From Marinilabilia sp964403175 (GTDB lineage Bacteria > Bacteroidota > Bacteroidia > Bacteroidales > Marinilabiliaceae): 36,927 bases of DNA. The position numbers and the translations under genes are program-made. Under the pieces are notes generated by a model that searched no databases, had not been told where the DNA came from, and saw only the letters and a list, made by a program, of their open reading frames with translations. Each line of letters begins with the position of its first letter. Position 1 is the first letter of the stretch. The stretch is from the NCBI GenBank assembly GCA_964403175.1, contig CAYOFH010000015.1, forward strand, positions 1 through 36,927, in the 5' to 3' direction. Below are positions 7,750-16,126 of the stretch, in pieces.

Positions 7750-9156
7750 ATGAGCGGTTTTTTTGGAACAACATCAAAAGTTGACTGTGTAGCAGATGTA
7801 TTTTATGGCACAGATTATCATTCTCACCTGGGTACCAAACGTGCGGGAATGGCTTTTTACAATTCCACCGATGGCTACCAACGTGCCATTCACAGTCTGG
7901 AAGATGGATACTTCCGAAATAAGTTTGAGGGCGACATCGTCAACTTTTCAGGAAAATCGGGCATTGGAATCATCAGCGATTTTGAAGCACAGCCGCTGGT
8001 CACATTTTCCCATCTGGGGCGCTTTGGTTTGTGTACGGTATCCAAAATCAACAACCTGGAGGAACTGTCCGACCGTTTTCTTTCGCAGCACAAGATGTTT
8101 TCCGAAACCAGTCAGGGAGGCATCAACCCCACAGAACTGGTGGCTATGCTGATCTGCGAAAAATCGAGTTTTGAAGAAGGCATTGAGCATGTCTATGAAA
8201 CTATCAAAGGTTCCTGCTCCATGCTGATTTTGCACGAAGACCGTATCATTGCTGCCCGCGACAAAGTGGGCCGTACACCCATCATAATCGGAAAAAGAGA
8301 TAACGCTTACTGTGCTGTAAGCGAAACCAGTTCGTTTCAGAATTTGGGATTTAAAACAGAAAAATATCTGGGGCCTGCCGAGATAGTGGAAATTACGGCA
8401 GAAGGTTATTCAGTATTGCGCAAACCATCAAAAAAAATGCAGATTTGCTCGTTTCTGTGGGTTTATTACGGTTACCCACCATCGTTTTATGAAGGCATCA
8501 ACGTTGATGAGTGCCGCTACCGGTGTGGGAAGAAACTGGCCGAAAATGACGACCAGAAGGCCGACTTCGTGGCAGGGATTCCCGATTCCGGCATTGGTCA
8601 TGCCATGGGATACAGCAACCAGGCGTGTATTCCGCTCATGCGCCCTTATGCCAAATATACTCCTACATGGCCGCGCAGTTTTATGCCTCAAAATCAGAAA
8701 ATGCGCGAACTGGTCGCTAAAATGAAGCTGATCCCCAACACGGCACTTCTAAAAGACAAATCAGGAATATTTCTGGACGATTCCATTGTTCGCGGCACAC
8801 AGTTGAGTGACAATGTGAAAGACCTGCACAATGAAGGCATCAAAGAGATTCACATGCGCATAGCCTGCCCGCCACTTATCTATCCCTGTGAATATCTGAA
8901 CTTCAGCCAGTCGCGCACCAAACTGGAGCTGGCTACCCGTAAAGCCATCTTCCATCTGGAGGGAACAGAAGATACCGATTTCGAAAAATATACAGACCCG
9001 GAAAGTGAAGATTACCACAAAATGGTAGATCAAATCAGGGAAAATCTGGGACTAACCACGTTAAAATTTCAGAAACTGGATGATTTAGTGGAAGCCATTG
9101 GGTTACCGAAAGAGCAGTTGTGTACCCATTGTTGGGATGGTAGCGGGGAAGAGTAA
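7750..9156 (+). CDS. PurF-like amidophosphoribosyltransferase paralogue with a degenerate glutaminase site
   Basis: This 468-residue protein has the class-II glutamine amidotransferase plus phosphoribosyltransferase layout of PurF. The PRTase half is intact: the PRPP loop FLDDSIVRGTQ (341-351) and four cysteines placed like PurF iron-sulfur ligands (Cys233, Cys373 or Cys380, and Cys458/Cys461 in LCTHC). The glutaminase half is not: PurF begins MCGIFG with Cys as nucleophile, while this begins MSGFFG. The GHxRYST arginine motif is replaced by GIISDFE (73-79), and the HNGNL oxyanion motif reads SKINNL (98-103). The enzyme therefore probably cannot hydrolyse glutamine; it may use free ammonia or do another PRPP reaction. 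Comparable Cys-less paralogues occur in Bacteroidota beside a normal PurF. It appears monocistronic. Confidence 0.85.
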   Translation: MSGFFGTTSKVDCVADVFYGTDYHSHLGTKRAGMAFYNSTDGYQRAIHSLEDGYFRNKFEGDIVNFSGKSGIGIISDFEAQPLVTFSHLGRFGLCTVSKINNLEELSDRFLSQHKMFSETSQGGINPTELVAMLICEKSSFEEGIEHVYETIKGSCSMLILHEDRIIAARDKVGRTPIIIGKRDNAYCAVSETSSFQNLGFKTEKYLGPAEIVEITAEGYSVLRKPSKKMQICSFLWVYYGYPPSFYEGINVDECRYRCGKKLAENDDQKADFVAGIPDSGIGHAMGYSNQACIPLMRPYAKYTPTWPRSFMPQNQKMRELVAKMKLIPNTALLKDKSGIFLDDSIVRGTQLSDNVKDLHNEGIKEIHMRIACPPLIYPCEYLNFSQSRTKLELATRKAIFHLEGTEDTDFEKYTDPESEDYHKMVDQIRENLGLTTLKFQKLDDLVEAIGLPKEQLCTHCWDGSGEE

Positions 9157-9198
9157 TTCACAGAAGAATAGCACCCGGGGTTAGCCGGATGGTCGTAT

Positions 9199-9261
9199 GT
9201 GACGGGGAGAGGTTTCGGGATTCGTTTTCAAGCCGGTGGCTTGGGTGAAATCCTCTGTCAC
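9199..9261 (+). other. Long imperfect stem-loop downstream of the purF paralogue
   Basis: GTGAC (9199-9203), AGAGG (9208-9212) and TTTC (9213-9216) pair respectively with GTCAC (9257-9261), CCTCT (9252-9256) and GAAA (9247-9250), giving 14 pairs interrupted by small bulges. The loop itself contains a smaller hairpin, AAGCC/GGCTT, around 9230-9242. It begins 42 bases after the stop codon. It could protect the mRNA 3' end or be a structured RNA; there is no U-tract. Confidence 0.45.
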
Positions 9262-9427
9262 CACTGCCGTGGCTTGTTATTTTTTCCAGTAATTGCTATT
9301 ACCATACTATCGCCCGCCTCCGGGGGCTGGAACGAATACACCGGGAGTTCTATTTACCAGAGAGAATATTCTTTTCATTTGTAAAAACAAGAAAACTTTT
9401 ACCTGATTCTCCCTATCTGACTATCAT

Positions 9428-9473
9428 AAGATTCTTCGCAAGCTCAGAATAACACCTGACTGATTGTCATTCT
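9428..9473. repeat. Dispersed REP-like palindrome, copy 2
   Basis: AAGATTCTTCG ... CTCAGAATAACA (9428-9454) is the reverse complement, with a few mismatches, of the arm at 4105-4132. A short opposite arm, TGTCATTCT, follows at 9465-9473. The core GAAGAATCT and ATTCTGA blocks are the conserved parts. It is non-coding. Confidence 0.7.
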
Positions 9474-9506
9474 AAGGGGTAGTCCGGTCATTCCTCTAAG
9501 TGACAA

Positions 9507-9522
9507 CCCCAAAAAGTTGGGG
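9507..9522. repeat. CCCCAA/TTGGGG hairpin
   Basis: CCCCAA (9507-9512) pairs perfectly with TTGGGG (9517-9522) around a 4-base AAAG loop. No T-run follows on either strand. It is one more palindrome within the repeat-rich gap. Confidence 0.6.
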
Positions 9523-9580
9523 CATAATGCTCCGATGAATGAATTTGCCCGTCGTTTTCCGGGGATGTTTCGTCCAAACA

Positions 9581-9750
9581 TAGAACTCAGAACATGGAAT
9601 CCTCAACTCGAAACTCTCTACTCGAAACCCGAAACACAGCACTAAATACCATCAGCACGTAATTCCCAGATCCCGTAACACTGTCACAACTCAAGACACA
9701 AAACAAGAAATTCGAAACAAGAAACCCAAAACGCTCAACTCAGAACTCGT
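9581..9750. repeat. Degenerate 7-bp tandem repeat tract (consensus near CGAAACT)
   Basis: Read in steps of seven from 9581, the sequence gives TAGAACT, CAGAACA, TGGAATC, CTCAACT, CGAAACT, CTCTACT, CGAAACC, CGAAACA and so on. The phase weakens at 9644-9685, then resumes shifted by one base as CGAAACA, AGAAACC, CAAAACG, CTCAACT, CAGAACT up to about 9748. The A-rich core with C at position 6 recurs through about 24 units. The tract ends at the DUF58 stop codon. The periodicity is seen directly; no function is known to me. Confidence 0.65.
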
Positions 9751-11082
9751 TCAAATAAGTCCTCTTGCTTTAAACTCCAGATATTTGTTCATGGTAGCCA
9801 CAGTCAGTTTTCCGGGTTCACTGAGAATGGCATGGATACCGTTTCGCTCAAGTTCTTTAACAATCAGTTTTTTATCGAACATAAACTTTTCGGCAATAGT
9901 TTGCCGATAAATATCTTCCACATCGTTGGCCTCATTAAGCACCAGTTTGCCCACCTCAGAATTCTCGAAAAAGACGACCATCAATAAGTGATTGGCCGCC
10001 AGGCGACGGAGAAATGGCAATTCGCGGCGGGCCGACTTCAGACTTTCAAAGTTGGTATAGAGAACCAGAAGGCTGCGTTGCGGGATTCTTTTCCGGACAA
10101 TGGCATACAGGGCCTCCAGATTGTGTTCCTTAAATCCGGTTTGCTGGTTGTACAGCATCTCCATGATCATCTGCAGGTGGTGTGGTTCGCGGCGGGCCGG
10201 AACCATGCACTGCACCTTATCATTAAAAGTAATGAGGCCGGCTTTGTCGTGCTTGAGCATGGCAATATTAGAAATCACCAGGGAAGTATTGATGGCATAA
10301 TCGAGCAGTGTCAAGCCTTCAAAGGGCATTTTCATGGTACGCCCCATATCCACAAGCGAAAAAACCTGCTGCGACTTTTCGTCCTGATACTGATTGACCA
10401 TCAACTGCTGACGTCGTGCAGTAGCTTTCCAGTTGATGGTACGAATGTCGTCTCCTTTAATGTACTCCCGGATCTGGTCAAACTCCATCTGGTGACCAAT
10501 TTTCCGAACTTTCTTAACTCCCAGCTCACTCAACCGGTCTGATATGGCCATAATCTCAAACTTCCTCATCTGCATAAAAGAAGGATATACCTTTACATTG
10601 GCCGGAGCAGACAGCCGGACTCTGCGTGACAAAAGTCTCTGACGGGTGGTTACGAAAGCATTCAAAACCCCAAAATGATACTCTCCTCGTTCCTTTGGTA
10701 TGAGGGTATAGGAGAACGACCAATCTTCACCTTGCTTTAGCCGGACCTGACGAAAAAAATCCCGGATCTGAAACTGAAATGGTAATTCCTCAACAACCGC
10801 CAGATCAACAGTAAATGGATAATGATTTTCCATCTCCACAACAACCTTGTTGGTATCTCCGTTACTAAAACGTTCAGGCAGGTTGCGGCGACCTGTCAGA
10901 ATCTTTTTTTTACGGGGAAAAAGCATGAGCAGATCGATGATAATCAAGGAAAAAAAAGCTGATAACCCGACAAACCCCATCACATAAAACAGATGCCAGA
11001 AATGCCCCAGGATAAACAACACAATTAATAATGCCAGTCCGTAATATAAGCGAGATTGTAGATATATGGATTCAAAATTCAT
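9751..11082 (-). CDS. DUF58 domain membrane protein (MoxR cluster)
   Basis: This 443-residue protein has two N-terminal membrane helices (about residues 12-28 and 33-55), a beta-rich middle region and a C-terminal DUF58/von Willebrand A-like domain. The DUF58 signature is INWKATAR (216-223). The metal-site motif DxSxS is altered to DMGRT (245-249), as is frequent in this family. DUF58 proteins almost always pair with MoxR AAA+ ATPases, and here the MoxR gene ends 77 bases upstream. The protein is probably a membrane-anchored partner of the ATPase, in a machine for protein assembly or maturation at the cytoplasmic membrane (inference by family). It is the last gene of the six-gene cluster and ends exactly where the 7-bp repeat tract begins. 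Confidence 0.93.
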   Translation of the reverse strand: MNFESIYLQSRLYYGLALLIVLFILGHFWHLFYVMGFVGLSAFFSLIIIDLLMLFPRKKKILTGRRNLPERFSNGDTNKVVVEMENHYPFTVDLAVVEELPFQFQIRDFFRQVRLKQGEDWSFSYTLIPKERGEYHFGVLNAFVTTRQRLLSRRVRLSAPANVKVYPSFMQMRKFEIMAISDRLSELGVKKVRKIGHQMEFDQIREYIKGDDIRTINWKATARRQQLMVNQYQDEKSQQVFSLVDMGRTMKMPFEGLTLLDYAINTSLVISNIAMLKHDKAGLITFNDKVQCMVPARREPHHLQMIMEMLYNQQTGFKEHNLEALYAIVRKRIPQRSLLVLYTNFESLKSARRELPFLRRLAANHLLMVVFFENSEVGKLVLNEANDVEDIYRQTIAEKFMFDKKLIVKELERNGIHAILSEPGKLTVATMNKYLEFKARGLI

Positions 11083-11159
11083 TCGTTTAAAATTTTGTAA
11101 TTACCTGAAATAAAAAATATGAGAACGAACGAAACCACTTCACTCCTGCATAATTTTAT

Positions 11160-12164
11160 TTAACGTGGCACATCCACCGAGTCCACAATTCGTTTGATAA
11201 CACTTTCGGGCTGTAGTCCTTCCATTTCCTTTTCAGGAGTAAGAATAACACGATGATTAAGCACCGGAACAATCATTTCTTTAACATCCTCGGGAGTAAC
11301 AAAGTCACGCCCTTCAAGTGCGGCAAAAGCTTTGGCCGATTTCAGTACTGCGATAGATGCTCTGGGGCTGGCCCCGAGAAAAAGACTGTTGTTGTTTCTG
11401 GTTTTATCGATAATATTTGCGATATAGCTCAATATATCATGCTCTACTTTAACCTGCGTTACCAGATGCTGAAAATCTACAATTTTCTCACCCGAGATAA
11501 CGGGAGAGACCTGATCCATCTCCATGGCCGCCCCTCTTTCCTGGGTATTTTGCAAAATTGTAACTTCCTGATCAAGGGACGGGTAATCCAGCTTAATTCT
11601 GAACAGGAAGCGATCAAGCTGCGCTTCGGGCAGACGATAAGTTCCTTCGTGCTCTATGGGGTTCTGGGTGGCCAGCACAATAAAAGGTGTACTCAAAGGA
11701 TGGGTTACCCCGTCGATGGTGACCTGCCTCTCTTCCATCACCTCAAACAGGGCTGCCTGGGTTTTGGCCGGAGCCCGGTTAACCTCGTCAATCAGCACAA
11801 AATTGGAAAATACAGGACCTTTACTGAATTCAAATTCTTCGCGTGACGAATGAAATACCATTGTTCCCAGCACATCGGATGGCATTAGGTCGGGAGTAAA
11901 CTGAATACGCGAAAATCCGGTATTCACGCATTTGGACAGTAATTTAGCGATCATGGTCTTAGCTATTCCGGGAACACCCTCGAGCAGCACATGTCCGTTG
12001 GCCAGCAGTGCCGTGAGCAAATGATCAAGCACTTTTTCCTGACCCACTATTACTTTTCCAATTTCGTTACGGATCTGAAACGCAGCATGGTTCAGTTCCT
12101 CTACGTTAAGACGGTTCTCGAACAGAGACTTTCCGCCATCATTGGTTTGATTGTTTAACTCCAT
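11160..12164 (-). CDS. MoxR-family AAA+ ATPase
   Basis: This 334-residue cytosolic AAA+ ATPase of the MoxR branch shows Walker A GVPGIAKT (63-70), Walker B FVLIDE (122-127), sensor-1 Asn in ATQNP (168), an arginine-finger DRF (184-186), and a C-terminal lid carrying GASPRAS. All catalytic positions are present. MoxR ATPases act as chaperone-like activators of partner proteins, usually with vWA-domain proteins such as the DUF58 protein encoded next. The start is 2 bases after the DUF4350 stop, so translation is probably coupled. It is the energy source of the cluster. Confidence 0.96.
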   Translation of the reverse strand: MELNNQTNDGGKSLFENRLNVEELNHAAFQIRNEIGKVIVGQEKVLDHLLTALLANGHVLLEGVPGIAKTMIAKLLSKCVNTGFSRIQFTPDLMPSDVLGTMVFHSSREEFEFSKGPVFSNFVLIDEVNRAPAKTQAALFEVMEERQVTIDGVTHPLSTPFIVLATQNPIEHEGTYRLPEAQLDRFLFRIKLDYPSLDQEVTILQNTQERGAAMEMDQVSPVISGEKIVDFQHLVTQVKVEHDILSYIANIIDKTRNNNSLFLGASPRASIAVLKSAKAFAALEGRDFVTPEDVKEMIVPVLNHRVILTPEKEMEGLQPESVIKRIVDSVDVPR

Positions 12165-12166
12165 AA

Positions 12167-13369
12167 TTATCGGCAGTTATTGTAAAAAAATTCTATTTGT
12201 CTGTTAAACTGTTCCAGGTCTTCCTGTGAGATCTGTCTTAATTGTTCCAATCGGTTGCCCATTTTAAACAATGCTGCTACGGAACGCTCAGGAACCCCGG
12301 ATTTTCTGGAAACCTCAGCAATAACTCTGCTTTCGTGAACGGCAGTATTTACATAATACCGCGACCTCAAAAATTCCAGAAAATAGGTAAAACGCTTACG
12401 GGCAATATCCAGGTGATCGTGACGGCTGTAATATAACCTGGACATGGTATCTATAAAACTAAGCGACGTATTTTCAGGTTTATCAACTATGGGAATGGCC
12501 CGTTGTCTTCGCCGGGCGCCAAAAACAAACAATACAAGAATTCCAAAAAACAAAATGTACCAGGCAAGTCGCAGTGACCTGTTATCGAGCACAAAATCAA
12601 ACAATCCTGTTTGATGAGTTATACCCGGTTTAAAATACTCATCCCAGACCGTAGCTTGTTCAGGCAAATAAGATAAAGCCTTAAAAACATACTCGGAATT
12701 ATTACGGGAAAGCAAATGATAATTAGTAAAGGCCAATGGATTACTGTTAAAATAGAAATACCCTTTCCCTTGTTTAATCCTGATGAAATTGGTTTCTCCC
12801 TTTTGGTCATGTCCCAAAACAGTGGTTCGGGTAGAGTCATAACTCTCAAAATAAAAACGAGTCATCCACCGCGGGTACCAATAACCAAACCCGGACTTAA
12901 GTTTAGAATTAGCAAAATGAAATCCAACAGAATCTGAACTATAAAACGCTATTCCCGGCACCATATCCGGTTTAAAGTCAAGATTAAATGTATCTGCAAG
13001 CAATCCGTAAATATGCTCGGCAGCAATAAAAACATGATTTCCTGCCGATGCAACATTTAGCAACTCCCGGGCATCCTTATCCTCCATCTTTATCCGCCCA
13101 TTAAGGAAAATAAAGTTGGTATTCAATGGCATTTTATCCTCCAGGAAGGAGGCAGGACTTAACCAGGAGGTAACCATTTCCTCCTCTGGAAAAAGTTCAG
13201 ACAATGACTCATGCACCAGATAAGTACCAAAAGGGATTTCATCATTTTTAGAAAAGCTGTAGCTCCAGTCTATAGGACGTGGAGCAAATACGGCTGCAAT
13301 GATCAACAACAGCAACAAAGCACCTACAATCCAGGTCAGAAGAGAGTGTTTTTTGTGGGTACCTTTCAT
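12167..13369 (-). CDS. DUF4350 membrane protein
   Basis: This 400-residue protein has an N-terminal membrane helix (about residues 9-28), a long extracytoplasmic DUF4350 domain recognisable from PIDWSYSFSKNDEIPFGTYL and the Leu-Phe-Pro region, a second membrane helix (about 268-287, WYILFFGILVLFVFGA), and a cytosolic helical tail. DUF4350 domains resemble GATase1-like folds and may bind a ligand without catalysing a reaction (family-level statement). The ATG at 13369 overlaps the DUF4129 stop as ATGA, a sign of tight translational coupling. It is an uncharacterised component of the MoxR cluster. Confidence 0.85.
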   Translation of the reverse strand: MKGTHKKHSLLTWIVGALLLLLIIAAVFAPRPIDWSYSFSKNDEIPFGTYLVHESLSELFPEEEMVTSWLSPASFLEDKMPLNTNFIFLNGRIKMEDKDARELLNVASAGNHVFIAAEHIYGLLADTFNLDFKPDMVPGIAFYSSDSVGFHFANSKLKSGFGYWYPRWMTRFYFESYDSTRTTVLGHDQKGETNFIRIKQGKGYFYFNSNPLAFTNYHLLSRNNSEYVFKALSYLPEQATVWDEYFKPGITHQTGLFDFVLDNRSLRLAWYILFFGILVLFVFGARRRQRAIPIVDKPENTSLSFIDTMSRLYYSRHDHLDIARKRFTYFLEFLRSRYYVNTAVHESRVIAEVSRKSGVPERSVAALFKMGNRLEQLRQISQEDLEQFNRQIEFFYNNCR

Positions 13370-14100
13370 GGGCGTCCCTCCTTCCCTGTGTAGTTGTCAA
13401 AAACCTTCTCCACCTGTTCGAACTGCTGCGTATTTAAATCTACATGCCCGTACCACACCACATCAAACAATCTTTTGCGCTTCCGAAAAGCTTCTTTGTC
13501 CTGCGTATCGGTTATTTCTCTATAATATTCCAGATTGGTTTTAAAAGGTTTAATGGTTATTTTATCACTTTTCTGAAGTTCCCTGAGATACAACAAAAAC
13601 ATCACCCGCACTGCTTCTCTCCATGCATGATTGGTTTTGAACATATTCAGCATCTCCTGTAATTTGGCGGTGGGATACTCATGCGCTTCATCAGCAAAAC
13701 TCAATAGCGAATCTGTTTTGTGTCGGGACAAAACAAATAACCCGGAAACCGGAACATCCAAAATACGCAACAATAAATAAAATACCAGTAACCCGCCAAA
13801 AAAGAGAATGACATAAAAAAACCAGGTCCGCTCTCCCATAAAAGAACCAAGCCACAACAACACCCGGGACAAAATATAATCCAGTAACCCGGGAGATTCA
13901 TTTCTGTCGTATTGGTAACGGGGCATAGACTTCCACTGCTCTATTTGTTCATTAGGTGGTTTTCGATAATCTATGACACCTGCATCCCACACCTCATTTT
14001 CTTCAACCAGCACAGAGTCTGCTTCACCCTGGGCTTTAAGATGAAAATACGGCAGGAAAATAAAATTGAACAATATAAAAAGCAGTAGTTTTCCGGGCAT
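13366..14100 (-). CDS. DUF4129 domain membrane protein
   Basis: This 244-residue protein begins with a signal-like segment (MPGKLLLFILF ... LKAQ, about 1-24), has a membrane helix near 93-114 (FFYVILFFGGLLVFYLLLRIL) and a C-terminal DUF4129 domain (about 155-230) with the Trp/Arg-Leu-rich AWREAVRVMFLLYLREL segment. The start at 14100 is chosen over an 83-codon in-frame upstream extension because the extension only reads the neighbour's coding DNA in another frame. This ATG instead shares one base with the preceding stop (TAATG) and follows a strong AGGAGG at 14105-14110, unusual for this phylum. It is a component of the MoxR cluster with unknown specific role. Confidence 0.85.
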   Translation of the reverse strand: MPGKLLLFILFNFIFLPYFHLKAQGEADSVLVEENEVWDAGVIDYRKPPNEQIEQWKSMPRYQYDRNESPGLLDYILSRVLLWLGSFMGERTWFFYVILFFGGLLVFYLLLRILDVPVSGLFVLSRHKTDSLLSFADEAHEYPTAKLQEMLNMFKTNHAWREAVRVMFLLYLRELQKSDKITIKPFKTNLEYYREITDTQDKEAFRKRKRLFDVVWYGHVDLNTQQFEQVEKVFDNYTGKEGRP

Positions 14101-14972
14101 TATTCCTCCTGATTTATAGATGAGATCCTGTCCATCAAAGTGGATCCGTCTTTTTGTTCTCTCAGGGAATAGTATTGAAAAGCAATGATTATATAAAGAA
14201 CAGGATAAAGAAGATACTGACCCAAACCTGAAAAAATAGTACTCAGAATAATTGCTAATGTGTTTTCCTGCATGGGTTCCTTTGCCCCCGAACTTACCAG
14301 AAAACCTTCCACACCGGCAACAATCATCGAAGGAACGGAAAACAACCAACTAATTATACCTATGATTATCCAGGCCAAAATTAAAATTCCAAAGGTTATC
14401 CACCAATTATTCTTCACCAACCGAAAGCAACGGGAAAACGTATCACCAAAATCCTTGTTTTCAATAATTTTTACATACAAAAGAAAAGTCATGGGAACCC
14501 AAAGATATATGCCGGGGATAATAAATAAAAGAAAACCAAAAAAGACAATTAAAAAACCTACAATACTGTATCCTATAATTGCTCCAAAATGCCTTGCAAA
14601 ACGAGACCATACATCACCGGCTGTGAAACCACTTCTTCCTTTTTCTTCATATTCGCCAAGATAAGCAGGCACCAGACCTGCTATAAACACCTGGGCTATA
14701 AAACTAATTACCAGTGTCAAAAAAAACAGGGTAGGATCAGTAATAGCCCCGGAATCCATGGCACCGGTTACATTAAAAACTCCTGCAAAAGAGGACAGGA
14801 AATCCTGAGTATAGTAGGCGCTCATTACAACAGATAAGATCACAGGAACACCTGCATACAAGGCTATGACACGAAATAGTTGCTTCAATTCCTGAGAAAT
14901 AAAAGCAAATGAAGCATTAAAAACATCGGTAAAATCCCGGTATTTTTTTAATTCAATTTCAGGTTTGTTCAT
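14100..14972 (-). CDS. Polytopic membrane protein, DUF4013-like (MoxR cluster)
   Basis: This 290-residue integral membrane protein has about six hydrophobic helices, including LIVFFGFLLFIIPGIYLWV and ILILAWIIIGIISWLF, and an N-terminal cytosolic stretch. The central IIPGIYLWVPMTFLLYVKIIENK motif resembles the DUF4013/GDPD membrane-domain group found in SpoIIM-MoxR clusters; I hold the family label loosely. It overlaps SpoIIM by 14 bases upstream and DUF4129 by one base downstream. No catalytic residues are evident, so a scaffold or channel-like role is plausible but unproven. Confidence 0.75.
   Translation of the reverse strand: MNKPEIELKKYRDFTDVFNASFAFISQELKQLFRVIALYAGVPVILSVVMSAYYTQDFLSSFAGVFNVTGAMDSGAITDPTLFFLTLVISFIAQVFIAGLVPAYLGEYEEKGRSGFTAGDVWSRFARHFGAIIGYSIVGFLIVFFGFLLFIIPGIYLWVPMTFLLYVKIIENKDFGDTFSRCFRLVKNNWWITFGILILAWIIIGIISWLFSVPSMIVAGVEGFLVSSGAKEPMQENTLAIILSTIFSGLGQYLLYPVLYIIIAFQYYSLREQKDGSTLMDRISSINQEE
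14105..14110 (-). promoter_or_regulatory. Strong Shine-Dalgarno sequence deciding the DUF4129 start
   Basis: AGGAGG on the minus strand lies 4 bases before the ATG at 14100, inside the last codons of the upstream gene. Most starts in this window have no Shine-Dalgarno, as is usual in Bacteroidota, so this one is noteworthy and supports the short DUF4129 reading. Confidence 0.6.
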
Positions 14973-15942
14973 TTTTCAATTCTTTTTGGGTTAATTTATG
15001 AATATATACAGGATAGAAAACAAAATAACCTATGATCAACAAAAGTGAGATAATAATAATCAACAAATTAACCATCAGCGACATTTGATTATAGTAGCGG
15101 GTCACAAAACTTTCTATAAAACCGGCAACAATAAAGAAAGGCACCAGTCCCAGCATTATTTTTGTGCCTTTTTTCACACCTTTCACGAAAGCGGTCTTAC
15201 GGGGTAATGTTCCGGGCCAAAGCATGTTTTTTCCTAATACAATACCTGCTCCTCCTGCCAGCACAATGGCAGAAAGTTCAAGCGTGCCGTGCAAATAAAT
15301 CCCCAGAGAGGAGACGGAGAATAATGAGTGTTGATAGAAAAACGCCTGAAAAACGCCGACCATCACTCCATTACGAAAAAGATGAAAGGCTGTCCCCAGT
15401 GGTGTTAAAAGACCAAAAAGAAAAACCACAAAAGAAACCATAAGGTTATTGGCGGTAATGTAGAGAAACATCGAACCCTCGCTCATCTTTCCATAAACAG
15501 CCAAAGGATCTCCTTTTTCAATGTTATCAAGGGTCATATTAACATATTGATCGCCAAGCACCAAGCGGGCAAAATCAGGATTCTCCATCGCCGAAACAGC
15601 CCCGATCAGCATAGAAACCACGAAAATAATAAGAGACAGCAAAAAGCTGTATCGTGCATTGTACAGATCAAGCGGAAGTTCACGGACCCAGAATGTATAA
15701 AACCGCGTAGACTTCTCCCGCTTATTCTGATATATCAGATGAAAAGCTTTACTACTAAGTGTATTCAGATATTGAACTACCGACGACTGTGGATAGAAAG
15801 TACGTGCATAGGAAAGGTCGTCTGTAAGCTGAATGTAATGATCAGCCAGTTCATCAGGTTGCATACGCTGAGGAGTGACAATTTTGGATTCAAAGTCCTG
15901 CCAGCGCTTTCGGTTTCGGTTTATAAAGGTTACTTCTCGCAC
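14959..15942 (-). CDS. SpoIIM-family (stage II sporulation protein M-like) membrane protein
   Basis: This 327-residue protein has a cytosolic N-terminal helical region (to about residue 100) and then five or six membrane helices, with the SpoIIM-type segments NGVMVGVFQAFFYQH and LGIYLHGTLELSAIVLAGGAG. In Firmicutes SpoIIM works with SpoIID and SpoIIP in septal peptidoglycan remodelling. In non-sporulating Bacteroidota the family sits in MoxR/DUF58/RDD clusters of unknown function. The start codon is GTG at 15942; an in-frame TAA lies 3 codons upstream, so no longer reading is possible. It is the first gene of the operon and follows a promoter element at 15984-15991. Confidence 0.9.
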   Translation of the reverse strand: MREVTFINRNRKRWQDFESKIVTPQRMQPDELADHYIQLTDDLSYARTFYPQSSVVQYLNTLSSKAFHLIYQNKREKSTRFYTFWVRELPLDLYNARYSFLLSLIIFVVSMLIGAVSAMENPDFARLVLGDQYVNMTLDNIEKGDPLAVYGKMSEGSMFLYITANNLMVSFVVFLFGLLTPLGTAFHLFRNGVMVGVFQAFFYQHSLFSVSSLGIYLHGTLELSAIVLAGGAGIVLGKNMLWPGTLPRKTAFVKGVKKGTKIMLGLVPFFIVAGFIESFVTRYYNQMSLMVNLLIIIISLLLIIGYFVFYPVYIHKLTQKELKNEQT

Positions 15943-15983
15943 GCAGTATTATATTAAAATTCTCGCCAAATTAATTAAAAAAA

Positions 15984-15991
15984 CAAAAGTA
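15984..15991 (-). promoter_or_regulatory. -7 promoter element of the SpoIIM-MoxR-DUF58 operon
   Basis: TACTTTTG on the minus strand matches TAnnTTTG exactly and lies 41 bases before the GTG start at 15942. It forms a divergent pair with the element at 16119-16126 of the RDD gene. Confidence 0.6.
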
Positions 15992-16118
15992 AGAAGCTAT
16001 TTCAAAGGGCTTTTTGATGAATTCTTTTATGCTCCGATTTATATCCGGAATAGCATCACCCATTAAAACAACTGATAATCAAACAAAACCAAAAAACAAC
16101 TCACCTGTGAAAAATTCT

Positions 16119-16126
16119 TATATTTG
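16119..16126 (+). promoter_or_regulatory. -7 promoter element of the RDD gene
   Basis: TATATTTG matches TAnnTTTG exactly, 34 bases before the ATG at 16161. It supports the start at 16161 over an in-frame ATG at 16014 that would lie upstream of the promoter. Confidence 0.65.

Larger units (their letters stand above)
9157..9750. other. 594-bp gene-free region rich in repeats
   Basis: No ORF is convincing on either strand. In order, the region holds a long imperfect stem-loop (9199-9261), copy 2 of the dispersed palindrome (9428-9473), a perfect CCCCAA/TTGGGG hairpin (9507-9522) and a degenerate 7-bp repeat tract (9581-9750) that runs up to the DUF58 stop codon. Such stacking of unrelated repeats suggests a tolerated insertion hot spot between two operons. 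Confidence 0.7.

Noticed and set aside
9199..9384. Small open frame downstream of the purF paralogue
   Set aside because: It overlaps a long stem-loop and other hairpins, has no domain, and its start lies in the structured region.
14101..14349. 83-codon N-terminal extension of the DUF4129 gene
   Set aside because: It lies entirely inside the overlapping DUF4013-like gene in another frame; the short start has a strong ribosome site and begins a signal peptide.
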